Positions 56,401-64,000 of a stretch of 64,000 nt of DNA are shown piece by piece. A model generated the notes under the pieces. It saw nothing but the letters and a program-made list of their open reading frames with translations, did no database searches and was not told the origin of the DNA. Made by a program: the position numbers and the translations under genes. Source of the stretch: Siphonodentalium dalli. Its lineage: Eukaryota > Mollusca > Scaphopoda > Gadilida > Siphonodentaliidae. Location: NCBI GenBank assembly GCA_032622095.1, contig CP136069.1:205080690-205144689 (forward strand), given 5' to 3'. The stretch's first letter is position 1, and the number at the start of each line of letters is the position of its first letter.

Positions 56401-59400
56401 CGATAGAATACATCCCCCACCAGAGGAGGGGTCCCTCGGAGTCACACACAGCCCAAAGCCATTCATGATGCGAGCACTGAGAAGGAACTGATATAATACA
56501 TCCCCCACCAGAGGAGGGGTCCCTCGGAGTCACACACAGCCCAAAGCCATTCATGATGCGGGCACTGAGAAGGAACCGATAGAATACATCCCCCACCAGA
56601 GGATGGGTCCCTCGGAGTCACACACAGCCCAAAGCCATTCATGATGCGAGCACTGAGAAGGAACTGATATAATACATCCCCCACCAGAGGAGGGGTCCCT
56701 CGGAGTCACACACAGCCCAAAGCCATTCATGATGCGAGCACTGAGAAGGAACCGATAGAATACATCCCCCACCAGAGGAGGGGTCCCTCGGAGTCACACA
56801 CAGCCCAAAGCCATTCATGATGCGAGCACTGAGAAGGAACCGATAGAATACATCCCCCACCAGTGGAGGGGTCCCTCGGAGTCACACACAGCCCAAAGCC
56901 ATTCATGATGCGAGCACTGAGAAGGAACTGATATAATACATCCCCCACCAGAGGAGGGGTCCCTCGGAGTCACACACAGCCCAAAGCCATTCATGATGCG
57001 GGCACTGAGAAGGAACCGATAGAATACATCCCCCACCAGAGGAGGGGTCCCTCGGAGTCACGCACAGCCCAAAGCCATTCATGATGCGAGCACTGAGAAG
57101 GAACTGATAGAATACATCCCCCACCAGAGGAGGGGTCCCTCGGAGTCACACACAGCCCAAAGCCATTCATGATGCGAGCATTGAGAAGGAACTGATGGAA
57201 TACATCCCCCACCAGAGGAGGGGTCCCTCGGAGTCACACACAGCCCAAAGCCATTCATGATACGAGCATTGAGAAGGAACCGATAGAATACATCCCCCAC
57301 CAGAGGAGGGGTCCCTCGGAGTCACACACAGCCCAAAGCCATTCATGATGCGAGCACTGAGAAGGAACTGATATAATACATCCCCCACCAGAGGAGGGGT
57401 CCCTCGGAGTCACACACAGCCCAAAGCCATTCATGATGCGAGCACTGAGAAGGAACCGATATAATACATCCCCCACCAGAGGAGGGGTCCCTCGGAGTCA
57501 CACACAGCCCAAAGCCATTCATGATGCGAGCACTGAGAAGGAACCGATAGAATACATCCCCCACCAGAGGAGGGGTCCCTCGGAGTCACACACAGCCCAA
57601 AGCCATTCATGATGCAAGCACTGAGAAGGAACTGATATAATACATCCCCCACCAGAGGAGGGGTCCCTCGGAGTCACACACAGCCCAAAGCCATTCATGA
57701 TGCGAGCACTGAGAAGGAACTGATATAATACATCCCCCACCGGTGGAGGGGTCCCTCGGAGTCACGCACAGCCCAAAGCCATTCATGATGCGAGCATTGA
57801 GAAGGAACTGATATAATACATCCCCCACCAGAGGAGGGGTCCCTCGGAGTCACACACAGCCCAAAGCCATTCATGATGCGAGCACTGAGAAGGAACTGAT
57901 ATAATACATCCCCCACCAGAGGAGGGGTCCCTCGGAGTCACACACAGCCCAAAGCCATTCATGATGCGAGCACTGAGAAGGAACCGATAGAATACATCCC
58001 CCACCAGAGGAGGGGTCCCTCGGAGTCACACACAGCCCAAAGCCATTCATGATGCGAGCATTGAGAAGGAACTGATATAATACATCCCCCACCAGAGGAG
58101 GGGTCCCTCGAAGTCACACACAGCCCAAAGCCATTCATGATGCGAGCACTGAGAAGGAACCGATATAATACATCCCCCACCAGAGAAGGGGTCCCTCAGA
58201 GTCACACACAGCCCAAAGCCATTCATGATGCGAGTACTGAGAAGGAACTGATATAATACATCCCCCACCAGAGGAGGGGTCCCTCGGAGTCACACACAGC
58301 CCAAAGCCATTCATGATGCGAGCACTGAGAAGGAACTGATATAATACATCCCCCACCAGAGGAGGGGTCCCTCGGAGTCACACACAGCCCAAAGCCATTC
58401 ATGATGCGAGCACTGAGAAGGAACTGATAGAATACATCCCCCACCAGAGGAGGGGTCCCTCGGAGTCACGCACAGCCCAAAGCCATTCATGATGCGAGCA
58501 CTGAGAAGGAACTGATAGAATACATCCCCCACCAGAGGAGGGGTCCCTCGGAGTCACGCACAGCCCAAAGCCATTCATGATGCGAGCACTGAGAAGGAAC
58601 CGATAGAATACATCCCCCACCAGAGGAGGGGTCCCTCGGAGTCACGCACAGCCCAAAGCCATTCATGATGCGAGCAGTGAGAAGGAACTGATATAATACA
58701 TCCCCCACCAGAGGAGGGGTCCCTCGGAGTCACACACAGCCCAAAGCCATTCATGATGCGAGCACTGAGAAGGAACTGATATAATACATCCCCCACCGGT
58801 GGAGGGGTCCCTCGGAGTCACGCACAGCCCAAAGCCATTCATGATGCGAGCATTGAGAAGGAACTGATATAATACATCCCCCACCAGAGGAGGGGTCCCT
58901 CGGAGTCACACACAGCCCAAAGCCATTCATGATGCGAGCACTGAGAAGGAACCGATGGAATACATCCCCCACCAGAGGAGGGGTCCCTCGGAGTCACACA
59001 CAGCCCAAAGCCATTCATGATGCGAGCAGTGAGAAGGAACTGATATAATACATCCCCCACCAGAGGAGGGATCCCTCGGAGTCACACACAGCCCAAAGCC
59101 ATTCATGATGCGAGCACTGAGAAGGAACTGATATAATACATCCCCCACCAGAGGAGGGGTCCCTCGGAGTCACACACAGCCCAAAGCCATTCATGATGCG
59201 AGCACTGAGAAGGAACCGATAGAATACATCCCCCACCAGTGGAGGGGTCCCTCGGAGTCACGCACAGCCCAAAGCCATTCATGATACGAGCACTGAGAAG
59301 GAACTGATATAATACATCCCCCACCAGAGGAGGGGTCCCTCGGAGTCACACACAGCCCAAAGCCATTCATGATGCGAGCACTGAGAAGGAACTGATATAA

Positions 59401-60450
59401 TACATCCCCCACCAGAGGAGGGGTCCCTCGGAGTCACACACAGCCCAAAGCCATTCATGATGCGAGCATTGAGAAGGAACCGATAGAATACATCCCCCAC
59501 CAGAGGAGGGGTCCCTCGGAGTAACACACAGCCCAAAGCCATTCATGATGCGAGCACTGAGAAGGAACCGATAGAATACATCCCCCACCAGAGGAGGGGT
59601 CCCTCGGAGTCACACACAGCCCAAAGCCATTCATGATGCGAGCACTGAGAAGGAACTGATAGAATACATCCCCCACCAGAGGAGGGGTCCCTCGGAGTCA
59701 CACACAGCCCAAAGCCATTCATGATGCGAGCACTGAGAAGGAACTGATAGAATACATCCCCCACCAGAGGAGGGGTCCCTCGGAGTAACACACAGCCCAA
59801 AGCCATTCATGATGCGAGCACTGAGAAGGAACTGATATAATACATCCCCCACCAGAGGAGGGGGTCCCTCGGAGTCACACACAGCCCAAAGCCATTCATG
59901 ATGCGAGCACTGAGAAGGAACCGATAGAATACATCCCCCACCAGAGGAGGGGTCCCTCGGAGTAACACACAGCCCAAAGCCATTCATGATGCGAGCACTG
60001 AGAAGGAACCGATATAATACATCCCCCACCAGAGGAGGGGTCCCTCGGAGTCACACACAGCCCAAAGCCATTCATGATGCGAGCACTGAGAAGGAACTGA
60101 TATAATACATCCCCCACCAGAGGAGGCGTCCCTCGGAGTCACACACAGCCCAAAGCCATTCATGATGCGAGCACTGAGAAGGAACTGATAGAATACATCC
60201 TCCACCAGAGGAGGGGTCCCTCGGAGTCACACACAGCCCAAAGCCATTCATGATGCGAGCATTGAGAAGGAACCGATAGAATACATCCCCCACCAGAGGA
60301 GGGGTCCCTCGGAGTCACACACAGCCCAAAGCCATTCATGATGTGAGCACTGAGAAGGAACCGATAGAATACATCCCCCACCAGAGGAGGGGTCCCTCGG
60401 AGTCACACACAGCCCAAAGCCATTCATGATGCGAGCACTGAGAAGGAACC
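53322..60450. repeat. 88-bp satellite, 81 units, derived from the P450 coding end
   Basis: Units begin GATRGAATACATCCCCCACC (or GATATAATACATC) and end CGAGCACTGAGAAGGAACT. The array length, 7129 bp, equals 81 x 88 plus one inserted G (near 59862). Unit 1 is coding (P450 residues 469-497). Variation is confined to a few recurring sites: GATRGA/GATATA, AACTG/AACCG, CACTG/CATTG, AGAGGAGG/AGTGGAGG and ACACACA/ACGCACA. Rare variants recur at multiples of 88 (for example 352 bp = four units), showing block duplication. The repeat is visibly more GC-rich than its surroundings. The regular 73-codon minus-strand frames are a by-product, since 88 is not a multiple of three. Confidence 0.97.
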
Positions 60451-60981
60451 GATAGAACAATATATGTGCAAATATTCTAGCTTTTACCGGTATATTACCA
60501 AATGTTGCTGACAGAAGGAAGTACCAAGATCCATTTATTAACATTATTACCCCAGCCATAGGGCATTAATAACCAATCCTTGCATACATATAGTAGGAAA
60601 ATCTCCAAGCAGCTAATGTGTGGCTTAGGATTAATAGCATACTAACATTATCCATCATCTCCTAACTGGGTACTTGGTTAACAGAGTTCCCTGCGATCGC
60701 TGTAGTATGAGGTACCAACGAACATTTAACATACAGTACAATGGCAAAGTGCGTAATTTAAGTGTAAGACATATTCATGCTGTGACGTTATGAGTCTATC
60801 GTGCTAACCACTGGGGCACCATGTCACTGTAAAGCTGTTACATGTACGATTACCTGCATTTGTAGTTCAACGAAACAGACTTCAATGAAATAACAGATCG
60901 ATTAATATCATAGTAAATACATGTATTTTGAATAGTAAATACATGTATTTTGAATTATCCCAGAGAGAATAAACACAATTA
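60451..60981. other. Stretch after the satellite, no recognised gene
   Basis: The satellite ends inside a unit at GATAGAAC. On the minus strand GGTGCCCCAGTGGTTAGCAC (about 60785-60805) resembles a tRNA A box, a possible SINE trace. AATAGTAAATACATGTATTTTG is doubled at about 60905-60955. Confidence 0.4.
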
Positions 60982-62020
60982 AAGATGATCCGACCAAAGG
61001 TACGACCTGTAGCCCGTACCAAATGATTTAGTCATGCAAAGAGTAAAATCCAAGATGGCTGCTGGCGGCCATGTTTTTTGGCTGAACGACCCCAAAATCA
61101 CTCGTTTCCCATCTACATGTTATTGTTAACATTCATGAAAAATTTCATGAAGTTCCGACCAAAGCTACGACCTGTATCCTGCACCAAAGGATTTAGTCAT
61201 GCAAAGAGTAAAATCCAATATGGCTGCTGGCGGACATGTTTTTTAGCCAAACGACCCCAAAATCACTCGTTCCCATCTACATGTTAATATTAACATCCAT
61301 GATAAATATCATGATGATCAGACGAACAGTACGACCTGTAGCCCGTGCCAATGGATTGAATTTTGAAATCCAAGATGGCCGCCAGCGGCCATGTTTTTTG
61401 GCCAGATGACCCCAAAATGGCTCGTTCCCATCTACCTGTCAATGTCAACATTCATGACAAATTTCATAAAGATCAGACCAAAGGTATGACCTGTATCCCG
61501 CGCCAAAGGATTTAGTCATGCAAAGAGTAAAATCCAAGATGGCTGCTGGCGGCCATGTTTTTTAGACGAATGACCCCAAAATCACTCGTTCCCATCTACA
61601 TGTCATTGTTAACATCCATGGCAAATTTCATGAAGTTCCGACCAAAACTACGACATGTAGCCCGCGCCAAAGGATTTAGTCATGCAAAGAGTAAAATCCA
61701 AGATGGCTGCTGACGGCCATGTTTTTTGGCCGAACGACCCCAAAATGACTCGTTCCCATCTACATGTCAATATTAACATCCATGACAAATTTCATGATGA
61801 TCAGACGAACAGTACGACCTGTAGCCCGCGCCAATGGATTGAATTTTGAAATCCAAGATGGCCACCAGCGGCCATGTTTTTCGGCCGTATGACCCCAAAA
61901 TGACTCGTTCCCATCTACATGTCAATGTCAACATTCATGACAAATTTCATAAAGATCAGACCAAAGGTACGACCTGTAGCCCGCGCCAAAGGAAAAGTTG
62001 ACGGACACACGCACACACAC
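60982..62020 (+). mobile_element. Pearl-like element, core only (both ends truncated)
   Basis: Six to seven core units with the family phrases. It starts inside a unit (AAGATGATCCGACCAAAGG) and ends at GTTGACGGACACACGCACAC, before the terminal hairpin. Confidence 0.65.
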
Positions 62021-62338
62021 CCTTACTCGCATGAGTGTCGAATAGGGGACAAGTGTCACAGACCTCCAATCGGGGACAACTCAAATCTTTATGCCACAGC
62101 CTTCAAACTGATAGAGTTATGTCCCAGTGAACATAAAATCGTCACGAGCAAACGAAAACACGAAATCCTACACTGTATCTCAATATAGAAAGTCGGGGTT
62201 TTTACATACTAATGGTGGACAAGGTGGATACACGTGTGTTTTCTCGAGTGTAAGAAAAGGGGACATACACCCATGGGTTTGAAATTTGTTAATAGGGGAC
62301 AGGAAAATACACGATCTGTGTTTTCGATGTGGGGACAT

Positions 62339-62464
62339 AATATTTTTCCCTTGTGTTTTCAAAATATGGACATCAAAATATTGAAGTGTGACAAAGAGGG
62401 ACAATTTTTCCCTCGTATTTTCAAAATACGGACACCAAAATATTGACGTGTGACAAAGAGGGAC
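62339..62464. repeat. Tandem repeat, 62-bp unit, two copies
   Basis: TTTTCAAAATAYGGACAYCA and AAATATTGARGTGTGACAAA recur at 62-bp spacing. Looser GGGGACA-containing relatives extend from about 62220 to 62580. Confidence 0.75.
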
Positions 62465-62813
62465 ATTCATAAACTTCGAAGTCAGAAAGTTGTCACAGTG
62501 GACAGGGATAACTTTCTCACAGTGGACAGGGATATAAACGATATGTGTTTCAAAAAATGGGACATTTTGAATTACAAAGAGGGAGAGTCAAAATTGGAGT
62601 CAAAATAATAACGGGGATCTGTATACGAATATACGGGCAATATCCAGACACGACGTCGTCTCAAGATTGGCCAAATCCCTTTTGTTCTAAATATCTTATT
62701 GTATTGTTATACTAACTGATCTATCATGTATGTAAACTGTATTGGGAATAAAAACAAACATTACCTTGCATTGTAGTTAGATGCTTTAGACTGTAGATAG
62801 CATATACATGTAA

Positions 62814-63065
62814 TGAAAGTGTCAATGACAGAGTAGCTTAACTTGCGACAATGGCTATGAATTGAATTCTGCCTGAATGAGTGTCCATGAAACTGAATCA
62901 ACTTGATGTTCTCATTAGCTCATTGCACTAGCAAGTTTCGGGAAAATCGGTTCATAAATGCGACCTGTAGGGAGTGCCGAAGAAATTGAAGATGGCTACC
63001 ATGGCGCCATTTTGGATTTCGGAACGGACTCAAAATAGGACGTTCTCATCAGCTCATGGTACTAA
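62814..63065 (+). mobile_element. Diverged pearl-like 5' end and core unit
   Basis: ATGAAAGTGTCAATGACA, then AGTAGCTTAACTT, followed by GCGACCTGTAGGGAGTGCC and GAAGATGGCTACCATGGCGC. It is an older relative of the family, truncated by or adjoining the PB-1 copy at 63087. Confidence 0.55.
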
Positions 63066-63086
63066 CCCTTGGAACAAACGTCGCAT

Positions 63087-63486
63087 TTAACCCTTTACCC
63101 AACAGAACGGCCCTGTGCCAATGCATTCTCTTATATATGCGAGTCGACCATAGGTCGCCTCGCATATATAAGAGAATGCATTGGCTTAACACATTAAAAA
63201 TTATAAAATTGTTAAAGAATGTAAGAAAAAATGGTAAAAAGTGTTAAAAAAAGATTTTTTTTAGGCCAATGCATTCTCTTATATATGCGAGGCGACCTAT
63301 GGTCGACTCGCATATATAAGAGAATGCATTGGCACAGGGCATAACTGTAACTATCACAATGTGGTCAAGGAGCCGGTTCCAATGATATCCATATTTGTAT
63401 GGTTCTATTGAGACAGACCGAAGATATTTTAGGCTGTTGAAGCTTTATTTGGCCGGTTTTGGCCGGTTTCTTGGGTAAAGGGTTAA
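63087..63486. mobile_element. PB-1 MITE, full length
   Basis: TTAA flanks intact, hairpins at about 63117-63185 and 63265-63332. The sequence is nearly the reverse complement of the copy at 136-534. Confidence 0.87.
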
Positions 63487-64000
63487 TTCAAGACGAATCT
63501 AAATGATTTCTTAAAATGGCATAAAGCATTCATAAGGGTTTTCGTCAAAACGGCTAAAATAGGAAGTTTTATATCAATTCTAAAACGTAAAATTTAGTGA
63601 GAAAATGTTGCTTTTGACTTCCAAGCGACGAAATTAATGTTACTATTCTGAGGAGTGGAAATTATTGGTTTTATATCGCTATTTCGTAAGTATTTGATAC
63701 ATATTATAGGTTGGACATGATTTTTTACGTGGTATTTTGCTTTGAACTTGTCTGAAAGAAATCAGGTCCAGTTTATTTTTATATGAAATCGTTGTACCGT
63801 TTTAACAATTTAATAGCAAGTTGAGGTCAACGCGCTATATCACTATATATTGCGTCAGTATGCCTATCTAAAACCACGTGGTAAAATAACCACGGCGGGC
63901 AGGGACGTACGGCTATAGGGTCTCGGTTGGGGGGGGGCTAATAAATTTGCGTAATTCAATTTGCACCCCCTTGGCTGTTCCTTCACATGCCTGGATAATA
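63487..64000. other. Right-hand end, no recognised gene
   Basis: AT-rich DNA. GGGCAGGGACGTACGG at about 63897 followed by a G run may be the left end of another hAT-like element cut by the window edge; this cannot be tested without its partner end. Confidence 0.35.

Noticed and set aside
53310-60559. More than 80 overlapping 73-codon minus-strand frames
   Set aside because: They recur every 88 bp because the repeat lacks stops over 222 nt. 88 is not a multiple of three, and the coding origin lies on the plus strand (P450 exon 4).

Overview
This is eukaryotic, intron-bearing, AT-rich animal DNA that is mostly repeats. Coding sequence comes to only about 2.2 kb in ten exons, belonging to three genes. 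An extracellular heparan-sulfate endosulfatase (Sulf) and a CYP2-type cytochrome P450 show that it is metazoan. Interspersed elements with a core of ~160-bp tandem units resemble the pearl/Helentron-associated elements known from bivalves, so a marine mollusc, probably a bivalve, is my best inference. No species can be named from the sequence.

Layout. (1) 1-3138, plus strand: the last two exons of an unidentified gene with a polyglutamine C-terminus, separated by an intron packed with repeats. (2) 3.1-29.6 kb: no gene found. It holds four non-autonomous hAT-like families, several with exact 8-bp target duplications, TTAA-flanked piggyBac-like MITEs, a TA-flanked mariner-like MITE, pearl-like elements (one 3.9 kb long), a LINE 3' end, and tandem arrays including a 1.2-kb minisatellite. 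(3) 29.6-36.3 kb, minus strand: the four 3'-most exons of a Sulf gene, interleaved with repeats. Its upstream exons were not found. (4) 41.2-53.4 kb, plus strand: a complete four-exon CYP2-like P450 of 497 aa. All exon junctions are phase 1, the P450 signature motifs are intact, and the introns are full of MITEs. (5) 53.3-60.45 kb: an array of 81 units of 88 bp. (6) 60.5-64 kb: more pearl-like and piggyBac-like repeats.

Main observation. The first unit of the 88-bp satellite is the 3' end of the P450 coding sequence (residues 469-497 plus the first base of the stop codon). Eighty further copies follow directly downstream, with one single-base indel in 7.1 kb. A protein-coding exon end has apparently seeded a homogeneous satellite that occupies the position of the gene's 3' UTR.

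Second observation. One long palindromic hairpin (~68 bp), or a close variant, sits inside at least four otherwise different MITE types, more than 30 units in 64 kb. In the main family it occurs as a pair in which the second hairpin is the reverse complement of the first. Other points are a donor-splice-site tandem repeat in the Sulf gene, MITE insertions within about 20 bp of three splice donors, and a 30-bp array whose unit contains the last 12 nt of the Tn5 mosaic end.
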